The notes: a model not told the origin generated them from the letters alone. Positions 33,385-44,263 are shown, counted from the first letter of the stretch. The stretch: 64,000 bases of DNA from Telluria aromaticivorans (GCF_013003915.1 NZ_JABAIV010000003.1:310001-374000); one strand, 5' to 3'. Made by a program: numbers and translations.

Positions 33385-34086
33385 ATGACGACCAATCCGA
33401 TCCAGCTGTTCGACACCGAATCGTCGACCTTTACTTATATCCTGGCTGCCCCGGGAGACACCGACGCCGTCATCATCGACCCGGTCGCACGCCACTGGGA
33501 GCGCGACCTGCGCCATCTCGAGCGCCTGGGCTTGAAGCTGCGGCTGGTGCTGGAAACCCACGCGCATGCCGACCATGTCACCTCGGCCGGCAAGCTGTGC
33601 GAGATGACCGGCGCCCTCGCCGCAGTCCCCGGCGGCTGCGGCATCGCACCGGCCGAGCTGCAACTGCAGGATGGCGAGGTGCTGCGCTTCGGCCCCGGCG
33701 AAGAGATCCGGGTGCTGCACACGCCGGGACACACTGCGGGCAGCATGAGCTATGCGTGGCGCCGCAACGTGTTCACCGGCGACGCCCTGCTGATCGACGG
33801 CTGCGGGCGCACCGACTTCCAGGGCGGCAGCGCGCAGGCGCTGTACGACAGCGTCACCGGCAAGTTGTTCACGCTGCCGGACGACACCCGCGTGTGGCCG
33901 GGCCACGACTACCAGGGCCAGTCGGTATCGACCATCGGCTGGGAAAAGCGCCATAACGCGCGACTGGCCGGCCGCAGCCGTGCCGATTTCGCCAGGCTCA
34001 TGGACCAGCTCGACCTGCCCCGCCCGAAACTGATCGACGTGGCCGTGCCGGCCAACCGCAATCTTGGGCTGCCGCACGGCGGATGA
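33385..34086 (+). CDS. Persulfide dioxygenase-like MBL-fold protein (ETHE1/Blh type)
   Basis: A 233-residue metallo-beta-lactamase-fold enzyme. THAHADHVTSA is the HxHxDH motif, HTPGHTAGSMSY and FTGDALLIDGCGRTDFQGG match ETHE1/Blh persulfide dioxygenases, and WPGHDYQG gives the last His. It should oxidise glutathione persulfide to sulfite with one mononuclear iron, which fits the sulfite exporter just upstream. TTGGGGAACGCA precedes the ATG. It is the last gene of the operon and converges with maeB. Confidence 0.92.
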   Translation: MTTNPIQLFDTESSTFTYILAAPGDTDAVIIDPVARHWERDLRHLERLGLKLRLVLETHAHADHVTSAGKLCEMTGALAAVPGGCGIAPAELQLQDGEVLRFGPGEEIRVLHTPGHTAGSMSYAWRRNVFTGDALLIDGCGRTDFQGGSAQALYDSVTGKLFTLPDDTRVWPGHDYQGQSVSTIGWEKRHNARLAGRSRADFARLMDQLDLPRPKLIDVAVPANRNLGLPHGG

Positions 34087-34119
34087 ACCGCGCCGCGGCC
34101 TTGCCCGCGGCTTGCCGGA

Positions 34120-36321
34120 TCACTCCACGGCCGCCGCAGCCAGCGCCGTCATGTTGACGATCCGCCGCACCGTCGCACTCGGGCTGAGGATGTGCACCGG
34201 CCTGGCCGCACCGAGCAGGATCGGCCCGACGGTGACGCCCTTGCCCGCCGCAACCTTGAGCACGTTGAACAGGATATTGGCGGCATCCAGCGACGGCATC
34301 ACCAGCAGGTTGGCGCTGCCGGCGAAGCCGTCCTCGATCTTGTAGATGTCGCGGATCTCTTCGGACAGCGCGGCGTCGCCATGGATCTCGCCGATCACCG
34401 ACAGGTCCGGCGCGGATGCCTTCAGCAATTCGCGCGCTTCGCGCATGCGGCGCGCCGAGGGCCGCTGCGACGAGCCGAGCGAGGAATGCGACAGCAGCGC
34501 CACCCGTGGCTCGAGCCCGAACTGGCGCAGCATGGCCGCGCCGAGGCGCGCGATTTCCGCCAGCTCCGGCGCAGTCGGCTGGTCATTCACATAGGTATCG
34601 GTGATGAACAGCGTGTACTTGTCGAGCACCAGCGCATTCATCGCCGCCAGCACCCCGACACCCGGTGCGGTGCCGATTTCCTCCTGCACATGCACCAGGT
34701 GACTGTCATAGCTGCCCTGCATGCCGCAGATGAGGGCATCGACCTCGCCGGATTTCAGCAGGCGCGCGCCCTGCAGCGTCGCGTCGCCCTCGAGCTCGAC
34801 CAGCGTGTAGTCGCTGTCCGCCTGCAGCCGCAGGCCTGCGTCCTTGATGGCTCGCTCGACCTTGGCCCGCTCGCCGATCAGGACCGGCCGCGCAATGCCT
34901 TCGTCGACCACGGTCTGCACCGCGCGCAGCACGCGGCGGTCGCTGCCCTCCGCATAGGCGACCCGGCGCGCCCTGGCCTTGGCCTTGGTGAAGACCGGCT
35001 TCATGAAGAAGCCGGTGTGGTAGATCATCTGGGCCAGCTTGTCGCGGTAGGCCGCCATATCAAGTATCGGGCGCGCCGCGACGCCGGAGTCCGCGGCCGC
35101 TTGTGCCACGCGCGGCGCAATCGCCGCCAGCAGGCGCGGGTCGAAGGGTTTCGGGATGATGTATTCGGGCCCGAAGTTCAGGTCCTGGCCTTCGTAGGCC
35201 GAGGCCACGACGTCGCTGGCTTCGGCTTCGGCCAGTTCGGCGATCGCCGTCACGCAGGCCAGCTTCATCTCGTCGGTGATGCGGGTTGCGCCGCAATCCA
35301 GGGCGCCGCGGAAGATGTAGGGGAAGCACAGCACGTTGTTCACCTGGTTCGGGTAATCCGAACGGCCGGTGGCGATGATGCAGTCGGGCCGCGCGGCGCG
35401 CGCCACTTCCGGGCGGATTTCCGGCTCCGGGTTGGCCAGCGCCAGGATCACCGGCTGGTTCGCCATGGACTTGACCATCTCGCCGGTGAGCACGCCCGCG
35501 GTCGAACACCCGAGGAAGACGTCGGCGCCGTGCATGATGTCGGAAAGCGTGCGCGCATCGGTGGCCTGGGCATAGCGCGCCTTGTTGGCTTCCATGTTGG
35601 CCTCGCGACCAAGGTAGATGACGCCCCTGGAATCGGTGACGAAGATGTTCTCGCGCTTCACGCCGAGCAGCACCATCATGTCGAGGCAGGCAATCGCAGC
35701 CGCGCCGGCGCCGGAAGCGCACAGCTTGATCTGGCCGATGTCCTTCCTGACGACCTTGAGCGCATTCAGGAGCGCCGCGGTGGAGATGATCGCGGTGCCG
35801 TGCTGGTCGTCGTGGAAGACCGGGATGTTCATGCGCTCGCGCAGCTTCTTCTCGATGTAGAAGCATTCGGGCGCCTTGATGTCTTCCAGGTTGATGCCGC
35901 CGACGGTGGGTTCCAGCATGGCGATCGCGTCGACCAGCTTGTCCGGATCCATCTCGTCCAGCTCCAGGTCGAACACGTCGACCCCGGCGAATTTCTTGAA
36001 CAGGCAGCCCTTGCCTTCCATGACGGGCTTGGAGGCCAGCGGCCCGATGTTACCGAGGCCCAGCACGGCGGTGCCGTTGGTGATCACGGCCACCAGGTTG
36101 GCGCGCGAGGTGTACTCGGCGGCCATGTTCGGATCGGCGGCGATTTCTTCGCAGGCATAGGCCACACCCGGCGAATAGGCCAGCGACAGGTCGCGCTGGT
36201 TCGACAGCGGCTTGGTGGCAACCACCTCGATCTTGCCGCGGGTCGGGCTGCGGTGGTACTCGAGCGCGTCTGCGCGCAGCTGGGTGTCGCGGGATTCGTC
36301 GTTGCTGGATTCCGTGCTCAT
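34120..36321 (-). CDS. maeB: NADP-dependent malic enzyme with PTA-like domain
   Basis: A 733-residue fusion typical of MaeB. The malic enzyme domain (about 1-430) shows [28 protein letters not shown] and [14 protein letters not shown]; the C-terminal 300 residues are a phosphotransacetylase-like domain, generally regulatory, that binds acetyl-CoA. The reaction is malate plus NADP+ to pyruvate, CO2 and NADPH, a source of NADPH for PHB synthesis among others. AAGGAGACAAG precedes the ATG at 36321. Confidence 0.95.
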   Translation of the reverse strand: MSTESSNDESRDTQLRADALEYHRSPTRGKIEVVATKPLSNQRDLSLAYSPGVAYACEEIAADPNMAAEYTSRANLVAVITNGTAVLGLGNIGPLASKPVMEGKGCLFKKFAGVDVFDLELDEMDPDKLVDAIAMLEPTVGGINLEDIKAPECFYIEKKLRERMNIPVFHDDQHGTAIISTAALLNALKVVRKDIGQIKLCASGAGAAAIACLDMMVLLGVKRENIFVTDSRGVIYLGREANMEANKARYAQATDARTLSDIMHGADVFLGCSTAGVLTGEMVKSMANQPVILALANPEPEIRPEVARAARPDCIIATGRSDYPNQVNNVLCFPYIFRGALDCGATRITDEMKLACVTAIAELAEAEASDVVASAYEGQDLNFGPEYIIPKPFDPRLLAAIAPRVAQAAADSGVAARPILDMAAYRDKLAQMIYHTGFFMKPVFTKAKARARRVAYAEGSDRRVLRAVQTVVDEGIARPVLIGERAKVERAIKDAGLRLQADSDYTLVELEGDATLQGARLLKSGEVDALICGMQGSYDSHLVHVQEEIGTAPGVGVLAAMNALVLDKYTLFITDTYVNDQPTAPELAEIARLGAAMLRQFGLEPRVALLSHSSLGSSQRPSARRMREARELLKASAPDLSVIGEIHGDAALSEEIRDIYKIEDGFAGSANLLVMPSLDAANILFNVLKVAAGKGVTVGPILLGAARPVHILSPSATVRRIVNMTALAAAAVE

Positions 36322-36473
36322 CTTGTCTCCTTTTGTTCTCGTGTGCGGCAGCGGCCTGGCGCCTGCATGCAAGCCTACCTGTCGGAAAGCCATCATTGCA
36401 ACACGAAACGGGAAAAGCCATCACATCGGATGGTTTTTTGTATGTGTAGCGAAAGGTGAGATGTGTCCGGAAA

Positions 36474-36503
36474 CGAAAAAGGCTCCCGGTGGGAGCCTTT
36501 TCG
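36474..36503 (-). terminator. Terminator after structured element 1
   Basis: On the minus strand AAAAGGCTCCC, loop ACC and GGGAGCCTTTTT form an 11-bp stem ending in a T run. It closes the tRNA-Ser array and precedes the region upstream of maeB. Confidence 0.85.
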
Positions 36504-36511
36504 TTACGACT

Positions 36512-36617
36512 TGGCGGAGAGGGTGGGATTCGCCTACGTTCCGCAGGCCACCCGTGCGCAAGTATGCGCACGGCTTCGAATTCCACTCGGAAGCCATGCA
36601 GACGGCTCCCTCCTTCC
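36512..36617 (-). ncRNA. tRNA-derived structured element 1
   Basis: On the minus strand it ends with GAATCCCACCCTCTCCGCCA, identical to the 3' end of the neighbouring tRNA-Ser including CCA, but the body is different. It can fold into a GGGAGCC/GGCTTCC hairpin, a long GTGGAATTCG/CGAATCCCAC stem with one mismatch, and an inner perfect CCGTGCGCA/TGCGCACGG hairpin. The second copy at 36961 keeps these stems with different bases in one of them. It is flanked by terminators on both sides. Whether it is transcribed is unknown; a decayed tRNA fragment is the alternative. Confidence 0.45.
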
Positions 36618-36625
36618 GCGTACGC

Positions 36626-36659
36626 AATAAAAAAGCTCCCATGCGGGAGCTTTTTTATT
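36626..36659 (-). terminator. Terminator of tRNA-Ser copy 1
   Basis: AAAAAAGCTCCC and GGGAGCTTTTTT are arms of a perfect stem with a CATG-containing loop, beginning 5 nt after the tRNA CCA end on the minus strand. The arms work in both directions. Confidence 0.88.
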
Positions 36660-36663
36660 ACTA

Positions 36664-36754
<91 letters not shown>

Positions 36755-36789
36755 TGAAACGGTGTTGCGGTCGCTGTAAGCGAGGCCGA

Positions 36790-36818
36790 ATTATAGCGAA
36801 GGATCGAATTTCATGGAA
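36790..36818 (-). promoter_or_regulatory. Promoter of tRNA-Ser copy 1
   Basis: On the minus strand TTCCAT, 17 nt, then a perfect TATAAT, ending 35 nt before the tRNA. The same arrangement (TTCCGT-17-TATAAT) stands before copy 2, and the leader after both is partly conserved. Confidence 0.65.
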
Positions 36819-36960
36819 GAGGAAAAAGTACGAGAAGTAAATTTTCTCGAAAGCTGACTTGCACATGAGGGTGAAAGAAAATTTCACCTGAGTGCGACAT
36901 ATGAAAGGATATTTCAGGCCTCTACTGCAAGAGCCAGAATGAGGCTCCCTGCGGGAGTCT

Positions 36961-37063
36961 GGGGAGGGTGGGATTCGCCTACGTGCCGCAGGCCGCCCGT
37001 GCGCAAGTATGCGCACGGCTTCGAATCCCACGCGTAAGCCGCGCAGGCGGCTTACTCCTCTCC
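36961..37063 (-). ncRNA. tRNA-derived structured element 2
   Basis: A 103-nt element on the minus strand. GGAGAGG at its 5' end can pair with CCTCCCC at its 3' end like an acceptor stem. Within it are GTAAGCCGC/GCGGCTTAC, a perfect 10-bp GTGGGATTCG/CGAATCCCAC stem, and a perfect CCGTGCGCA/TGCGCACGG hairpin. It is about 90% alike to element 1 over the central part, and the first hairpin differs in sequence but is kept in shape. A weak GACTCCCGCAGGGAGCC hairpin follows. Transcription is unproven. Confidence 0.45.
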
Positions 37064-37070
37064 GCCAGTA

Positions 37071-37104
37071 AACAAAAAGGGCTCCCGAGGGAGCCCTTTT
37101 TGTT
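37071..37104 (-). terminator. Terminator of tRNA-Ser copy 2
   Basis: AAAAAGGGCTCC and GGAGCCCTTTTT form a perfect stem just after the CCA end on the minus strand. The symmetry continues outward: CTCTCCGCCAGTAAAC on one side mirrors GTTTACTGGCGGAGAG on the other, so the palindrome includes the tRNA 3' end and the 5' part of element 2. Confidence 0.88.
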
Positions 37105-37106
37105 TA

Positions 37107-37197
<91 letters not shown>

Positions 37198-37229
37198 AAA
37201 ATCGGTGTTGCGGTCGCTGCAAGACACGC

Positions 37230-37258
37230 ATTATAGCGAGCCCCTTGCAAAAACGGAA
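37230..37258 (-). promoter_or_regulatory. Promoter of tRNA-Ser copy 2
   Basis: TTCCGT, a 17-nt spacer and TATAAT on the minus strand, 33 nt before the tRNA. A GC-containing stretch after the -10 box is compatible with stringent control, which is not tested. Confidence 0.65.
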
Positions 37259-37298
37259 GAGCAAATTCAGCTGCCACGCAAAACTTGCCCTGTCCGCG

Positions 37299-38910
<1,612 letters not shown>

Positions 38911-39146
38911 GGTGTGCTCCTGGGGTTGATTGATGCGATAAGTGGTTCGGTATGCTTGAACTTTATCGATCGCCCCAGTCAGGCGCCACCGGCTTGCGAC
39001 GAAGCGCGGAAAACATGGCCCAGAATGCACTAATCGCGGACCGGCCGACGAAGCCCGCATGTACGCCGACGTTCGCCGGCATACGGCCAGGGCAGCGGCT
39101 GCCGGCGGCCCTCGCCGGGTGCTGGCAGCCGCTTTATACCGGACGC

Positions 39147-39818
39147 TTAGAAGGCCAGGTCGACCGCTTTCGAATCGGCCTTCGGGGTCGGCACGTCGAT
39201 CTTGGCGCCCTGCGCCAGCTTGATCACGCCGGCCATGAAGCCACCCGAATCGGTCACGACCTTGCCCAGCAGCGGCAGCGAATCCTTGACCGGCAGGATC
39301 TGCGGCAGGGTCATCGGGTTGGCGCTGGCCTTGGCGATCAGCGACTGGCCGGTCCTGGTCAACGCGACCGCCTGCAGGGCGCCGATGCCGTAGTTCAGCA
39401 GCGCGTCGCCGACCTGCTTCTTGCTGGCGCTGTCGAGCGTGGTCATCTTGTTCTTCATCTCGCCCGAATCGTAGAGGCGCTTGGCTTCGGCCGATGCCGA
39501 CTCGACCAGCTTGGCGCGGCGTGCGTCGCGCTCCTTGGTGTCGGTCAGCTTCTCGATGGCGTCCAGCTCGGCCTTGGTCAGGGCGCGCTGCTCGGCATTG
39601 TCGAAGGCCAGCTTGATCGCAATGACCGAACGGCCGGTGAGCTGGCTCAGCGCCGCGCTCTGGGTCACGAAGGTGCTCACATCCGCGCTGATGTCGCCGC
39701 CACCGCCACCGCCCTTGGCTGCGCTCAGCAGGCCGCCGAGGCCACCCAGCTGCGCGTGCGCCGCGCCGGCGCTAGTCAGGCATGCCGCCACCATCACCGC
39801 TTGTGCAATTTTTTTCAT
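39147..39818 (-). CDS. Exported hypothetical protein (223 aa), operon gene 4
   Basis: A 223-residue protein with a Sec signal (MKKIAQAVMVAACLTSAGAAHAQ) followed by a Gly-rich stretch (LGGLGGLLSAAKGGGGGG). The rest is probably helical, with LDAIEKLTDTKERDARRAKL and a hydrophobic LLNYGIGALQAVALTRTG segment. No domain is recognised. It begins 18 nt after the stop of the 705-residue protein, so it is the last gene of the four-gene exported-protein operon. Confidence 0.78.
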   Translation of the reverse strand: MKKIAQAVMVAACLTSAGAAHAQLGGLGGLLSAAKGGGGGGDISADVSTFVTQSAALSQLTGRSVIAIKLAFDNAEQRALTKAELDAIEKLTDTKERDARRAKLVESASAEAKRLYDSGEMKNKMTTLDSASKKQVGDALLNYGIGALQAVALTRTGQSLIAKASANPMTLPQILPVKDSLPLLGKVVTDSGGFMAGVIKLAQGAKIDVPTPKADSKAVDLAF

Positions 39819-39836
39819 TTTTCAGGACTTTCTGTT

Positions 39837-41954
39837 TTAGTTATCGAGTTTCTTGAGCAGGTCGGGCTGCATCGACAGTCCATTACCCAGCTCCTTGTAT
39901 CCGTAGTACGCCGCCTTGCTTGATGCGGGCATGCCACTGAATTCGGTCCGCAGGCCCGAGGTCACGGTTTTCGTGACGTCGGCGCCGCTCTTGAAGCGCG
40001 CCACCAGGCCGAGCGTGACGGTCGCCTTGCAGGCTTCGCCTTCGCAACTAGCAGCTTCCTCGCGGATCACATAGCCCGGCTGCACGCATTGCGCAATCGC
40101 CGGCGGCTGCAGGCGGGTGTCGAACATGCCCGCCTCGAGCAGCACGTTCGCATCGCCATAGAAGGCCGGGTCGCCCAGGTGTCCCGCATGCTTGCGCGAG
40201 CGGTACAGCGCATGGCGCACCAGCGGCGCCGCATACGCGGCTTCGGCCACGCTGTTCTGGCCGACGTAGACCGGTTCGGCGCAATCGATCACCGGCGCCG
40301 CGCCCGGCAGGGGCTGGTCGAGTACCCGCAGGATGTCGCCGCGCTGGGGTTTCGGCAGCGCCGGGTTGGTGGCGGAGTACGACAAGCCCACCAAGGCGCC
40401 CTCGCCTACCGGATCGAGGCTGCCGCTGGCCACGTCGAGGTCGAGCAGCGCGGGCTTGCCGTGCACCTTGGCCGCTAGCTGGTGCAGCACGTTGAAGCTC
40501 GGGCGCTGGCCTGGCGTGCCGCCCATGCCTTCGACCCAGATGCGGCCTGCATCGACCTTCGCGATGCGCAGGTCGCGCGGCGTGAAGCGCACGTTGGCCA
40601 GGAAGTTCTGCGCCAGCTTCGCCGTAGCGTTCTTCAGGGAGATCTCACGCGCCTGGGTCGCATCCAGGCCGCTGCCCTTTACGCGCTCGATGCTGTAGTC
40701 GTCGTCGCCCAGCTCCGAGAACACCACCTTGCCGAAGCGGTCCACCACCTGGGCGCTGACCAGGGTATGGAAGCGCTCTTCGGTCTTGGTCCCAAGCGTG
40801 CCGCTCAGCGTGACGCTCGGCGTGGCCACCGGCGTGAAGCGCAGGAAGAAGTCCGGCGGGTCGGTGCGGATACCGGAGGCTTCGGCCATGCTCGGCAGCT
40901 TGTTCCAGTCGACGCAATTGGCCGAGCGCGTGATCAGCTGCCTGGTTTGCCTGAAGTGCACGTCCACGGGGCTGAGCTGGAACGAGGCCTTGAAGCCGAT
41001 CGCGCGCCCGAAGATATCGGCCACCGCGTTCGACGCTGCATCGTCCTTGCCAACCACCGGCAGCAGGCGCGGCTTGCGGCTGTCGTCGCCGGTGCCTTCG
41101 AAGGTGAATTGCAGGGTGTCGCCGGCGGAAGCGCTGCCCATCGCGGTGCGCAGCACGGCATAGCCGCTGTCGGCGTACAGCACGTCGAAGATGCTGGTCT
41201 TGCCGTCTGGCGCCTGGGCTTCGACCTGTTCGCCCTTGACGAAGCCGGCTTCCACGCCGCGGTCGGCCACCAGGAACTTGCCGTCCCTGTCGACCAGTTT
41301 CACGGCCGTGGCCTTCGGGTCGAAGGCGGCGCTGGCAGCGGCGACCAGGGTGTCGACCTGGGCTGCGATATTCCTGAGGACCTCCGCGCGCATGGTCGCG
41401 TCCATCGCGCCGGAGGCGTATTCGGCGCGGCTGAAGCGAAACGGCGTGTACACGGTTTCGCTCATCGTGTAGACCACCTTGGCCAGGCTTGGCCTCACGA
41501 ATTGCAGGCTCAGGGTCACCGGCACCAGCACTTCGACATTGTCGCCGCGCGCCACCTCGTACAGCGAGGCGCGGGTGATGCCCAGCAGGACCGCATAGGT
41601 GTCGGCCACGGCAAACGAGGGCGCCGTCTTGCACTGCAGGCTGCTGTCGTTGATGAAGCGGTGGCCGCTGCCGACCTTGATGTCGGCGACCTGCCTGGCA
41701 TGGATGATCGACGCCGGGTAGGCTTGCCCGAGCTGGCCGACGAAGCGCGCGATCAACGCGGCCTGTGCGGCCTGGCCGGCCGTGTCGTCGAACAGGCGCG
41801 CCATCAGCTTCGGGTCTAGCAGCGAACGGGCCTGGCGCCCCTCCGGCGACATGCCTTCGATTTCCTGCACGGGGAACAGGTAGAACGAGGCGGCCTGGGT
41901 AGGCAGCGCCGCACCGAGGCCCGCCACCATGGCTGCGATCAGCAAACGCCGCAT
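39837..41954 (-). CDS. Large exported hypothetical protein (705 aa), operon gene 3
   Basis: A 705-residue protein with a signal peptide (MRRLLIAAMVAGLGAALPTQAAS). No domain can be named with confidence. The mature protein begins FYLFPVQEIEGMSPEGRQAR and seems to hold several beta-rich modules; Cys pairs occur in the C-terminal third (CAEPVYVG, CVQPGYVIREEAASCEGEAC), which suggests disulfides in the periplasm or at the surface. The ATG overlaps the stop of the preceding gene by one base (TGATG), so translation is coupled. Secreted or envelope-anchored with its operon partners is the best inference. Confidence 0.78.
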   Translation of the reverse strand: MRRLLIAAMVAGLGAALPTQAASFYLFPVQEIEGMSPEGRQARSLLDPKLMARLFDDTAGQAAQAALIARFVGQLGQAYPASIIHARQVADIKVGSGHRFINDSSLQCKTAPSFAVADTYAVLLGITRASLYEVARGDNVEVLVPVTLSLQFVRPSLAKVVYTMSETVYTPFRFSRAEYASGAMDATMRAEVLRNIAAQVDTLVAAASAAFDPKATAVKLVDRDGKFLVADRGVEAGFVKGEQVEAQAPDGKTSIFDVLYADSGYAVLRTAMGSASAGDTLQFTFEGTGDDSRKPRLLPVVGKDDAASNAVADIFGRAIGFKASFQLSPVDVHFRQTRQLITRSANCVDWNKLPSMAEASGIRTDPPDFFLRFTPVATPSVTLSGTLGTKTEERFHTLVSAQVVDRFGKVVFSELGDDDYSIERVKGSGLDATQAREISLKNATAKLAQNFLANVRFTPRDLRIAKVDAGRIWVEGMGGTPGQRPSFNVLHQLAAKVHGKPALLDLDVASGSLDPVGEGALVGLSYSATNPALPKPQRGDILRVLDQPLPGAAPVIDCAEPVYVGQNSVAEAAYAAPLVRHALYRSRKHAGHLGDPAFYGDANVLLEAGMFDTRLQPPAIAQCVQPGYVIREEAASCEGEACKATVTLGLVARFKSGADVTKTVTSGLRTEFSGMPASSKAAYYGYKELGNGLSMQPDLLKKLDN

Positions 41955-43705
41955 CAGATCTGCTCCGGGCACTTGCCGTCGAGGCAGAACAGCAGGCGGT
42001 TACCGCGGCGCTCATAACGTCCGCCACGGAAGGCGCTGTTGTCCGCTTCGATGTATTCGTCCACCAGGTCGTTGACCTGGGTGCCGAAATTGCCCTTGGC
42101 GGTCACCTTCCAGCTGTACAGCTCGGCCGACGCATTGTCGCCCTCGCCGAATTCCACGACGCCGGTCATCTCCTTGATGCGCGCCTCGAAATCGCGGCGC
42201 AGCTTGCCCGGGATGCGCTGGGCGCTGTATACCGAGACCACGTAGGGACTGCCCTGCGCGCTGGCCTGCTGCAGGTCGCGCCGCGCCTTGGTGCCGATGG
42301 TTTCGGCCAGCGAGCGCGCCAGGGCATCGGCCAGGTTGGCGCGGCAGTTCTGGTCGCTCGAACCGGAAGCGCGCTTGCCGATGGTGCCCTTCGCGAAGCT
42401 GTCGCCGGTGTCGACGTCGGCCGAACTCAGGGCCAGCTGGCCCGAGCACAGCACCTCGCCGCTCGGCGAGCTGCCTTCGGACTGCATCACGGCCTGGCCG
42501 TAGACCAGGTATTTGGCCTTGTAGCTGCCGCTCGATGCTTTCTTCAGGTAGCTGTCGAATTTCTGCATGCGGGTGATGTCGGAGACGGTCAGGCGGCGGC
42601 CGTTCTCGACGCGGAAGTCGCGTTCGTCGGTGACCGCCAGGTCGAACTCGCCCACCACCTGCTGCAGCTTCTGGTTGATCAGCGAGGCTTCAAGGTCGGC
42701 CGGCTTGGCGTTGTCGATGCCGGCGAAGACCTGCTTCACTTTCAGGTTGACCACGTCGTTCTGGCGCTGGACGTCGTTGTTCTTCTCGGCATAGCTGGCC
42801 GCGCTGCTGGACTTGGCGGCGCTGGCGCTGGAATGGCTGGCGCTGACGGCGGCCTGCGACGACGAGCTGCCGGCGGCGGACGACTTCTGGGCAGCCGCGA
42901 ACTGGGTGTCGCGGGCGCCGGCCACCTGGGTGTCGCGCGAGCCGCTGGCCTGCACGTTGCGCGCGGCGGCAGCCGAGCCGCCGTAGCCGTCCTGCATGGC
43001 GGCCGCGCCGCGGTCGGAGCCGCTGAACGAGGCTTTGTCGGAACCGGAGAAGGAAGCGCGGTCGCGCCCGGCGCTTGATGCAGCCGAGCTGGCGGCAAAG
43101 GCCGATTTGTCGCTCGATGCGGCGGCGAAGCTGCCCTTGGCCGCGCTGGCCGAGCTGCTGGCGGCGCTGCGCGAGCTCGAGACCGAAGACGAACGGTCCG
43201 ACATCGAGCTCTTGTCGTGCGAGTAGTCGATCTCGGTGACCAGCGGCTGCGACGGGTCTAGTTTGGTGCCGACGCCGTAGTATTCGTCGATCAGGAACAG
43301 CACCTTGGCGCTGCTGACGGCCATCTTCGAGCCCAGCTCCAGCGAGCGGGTCATGTCGAGGAAGACGCTAGAATCGACCTGCAGGGTGGAGCGCGCGGTC
43401 AGGATGTCGCCTTCGGCATTGAAGCTGGTGCGCAGGTTGTCGGCCAGCTGGGTACGCAGTTCGGCCAGCGCATTCTTCACCTTCGGGTCGTTCGGGTTGG
43501 CGCTGAGTTTCAGGCGCAGGACGCTGGCGACGGCTGCCAGTTCGGCCTGTTCGCGTGCGATGCGGCGCGCGTTGACCAGGTCGCCGCTGGCCTTGATGCT
43601 GAGTTCCTTGACGCCGTTGGCGGAGAAGGTTTCGGCCGCGGCGGTGCCGGTGGCGCCGATAGAGCCGAGCGCAAGCAGCGCCGACAGCAGGAGAGTCTTT
43701 TTCAT
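41954..43705 (-). CDS. Exported Ser/Ala-rich hypothetical protein (583 aa), operon gene 2
   Basis: A 583-residue protein with a Sec signal (MKKTLLLSALLALGSIGATG..AAAE). It has three parts: an N-terminal globular domain (about 25-150, with NARRIAREQAELAAVASVLR, somewhat like LPP20/FlgT-type envelope domains); a low-complexity linker (about 155-320) built from Ser, Ala, Gly and Asp with short repeats such as ASFSGSDK/ASFSGSDR; and a C-terminal domain (about 320-583). The likeness to LPP20/FlgT is weak and only a hint. It lies 27 nt after the lipoprotein gene and overlaps the next gene by one base. Confidence 0.8.
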   Translation of the reverse strand: MKKTLLLSALLALGSIGATGTAAAETFSANGVKELSIKASGDLVNARRIAREQAELAAVASVLRLKLSANPNDPKVKNALAELRTQLADNLRTSFNAEGDILTARSTLQVDSSVFLDMTRSLELGSKMAVSSAKVLFLIDEYYGVGTKLDPSQPLVTEIDYSHDKSSMSDRSSSVSSSRSAASSSASAAKGSFAAASSDKSAFAASSAASSAGRDRASFSGSDKASFSGSDRGAAAMQDGYGGSAAAARNVQASGSRDTQVAGARDTQFAAAQKSSAAGSSSSQAAVSASHSSASAAKSSSAASYAEKNNDVQRQNDVVNLKVKQVFAGIDNAKPADLEASLINQKLQQVVGEFDLAVTDERDFRVENGRRLTVSDITRMQKFDSYLKKASSGSYKAKYLVYGQAVMQSEGSSPSGEVLCSGQLALSSADVDTGDSFAKGTIGKRASGSSDQNCRANLADALARSLAETIGTKARRDLQQASAQGSPYVVSVYSAQRIPGKLRRDFEARIKEMTGVVEFGEGDNASAELYSWKVTAKGNFGTQVNDLVDEYIEADNSAFRGGRYERRGNRLLFCLDGKCPEQI

Positions 43706-43732
43706 GTTATCTGGAGTGAAGTGAAGCGGGAT

Positions 43733-44263
43733 TTACTCGGGAAGCTGGACCGACACGTCGCCGGCGCTGGCCTTGACGCCGGACGCGTCGATGCTGGCTT
43801 CGGCCGCGGCCGAAGGGGTGGCTGAAGCGGCCGCAGGCGCTTGGACCGCGCCATCCGCGCCGCCGGCGGCGAGCGCCACGAAACGGATATCGGTGCGCAC
43901 CGGGTCGAGCAGCGGCTCGGCCATCAGGTCGACGCCGGAGACCGTGCCGCCCTTGACCGCCAAGCCTGCATAGCGGATGGCGTCGTCGGCCTTGCCGGCC
44001 TGGGCACTGGCCTTGGCCGTCTCCCAGGCCACTACCCCGGCCGTATCCTGCTTGTCTTCCAGGAAGCGCGCGCCCTGGGCGCTGGCTTCGGCAAATTTCC
44101 CTTGCGCGATCTGCTGGCGCAGTGCGGTCGCGACCTCAGCTGCGCCGGCAGGCTTGATGGCCGAGGCCAGGCTTTCGCGCGCGTCCTCGCAGCCGGACAG
44201 CAAGGGCATGGCGGCGCACAGCGCCAGCAGCCCGCCCGTGAGGAAGATTGATCTCGAGTGCAT
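43733..44263 (-). CDS. Lipoprotein (176 aa), first gene of the exported-protein operon
   Basis: A 176-residue lipoprotein. The signal ends in the lipobox LLSGC with Cys25 and the next residue is Glu, so outer-membrane sorting is expected. The mature part is helical, with one TPR-like pair (FAEASAQGARFL.. and AGKADDAIRYAGLA), and ends in an Ala/Pro-rich tail. AAAGGATGTTCC precedes the ATG at 44263. It leads four consecutive genes whose products are all exported. Confidence 0.85.
   Translation of the reverse strand: MHSRSIFLTGGLLALCAAMPLLSGCEDARESLASAIKPAGAAEVATALRQQIAQGKFAEASAQGARFLEDKQDTAGVVAWETAKASAQAGKADDAIRYAGLAVKGGTVSGVDLMAEPLLDPVRTDIRFVALAAGGADGAVQAPAAASATPSAAAEASIDASGVKASAGDVSVQLPE

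Noticed and set aside
34192..36459. 755-codon plus-strand frame opposite maeB
   Set aside because: A mirror frame of a conserved enzyme; no start signals or domains.
36421..36642. Short protein-like frames in the tRNA-Ser array
   Set aside because: They arise from the tRNA-derived structured elements in both strands; better explained as structured non-coding DNA or RNA.
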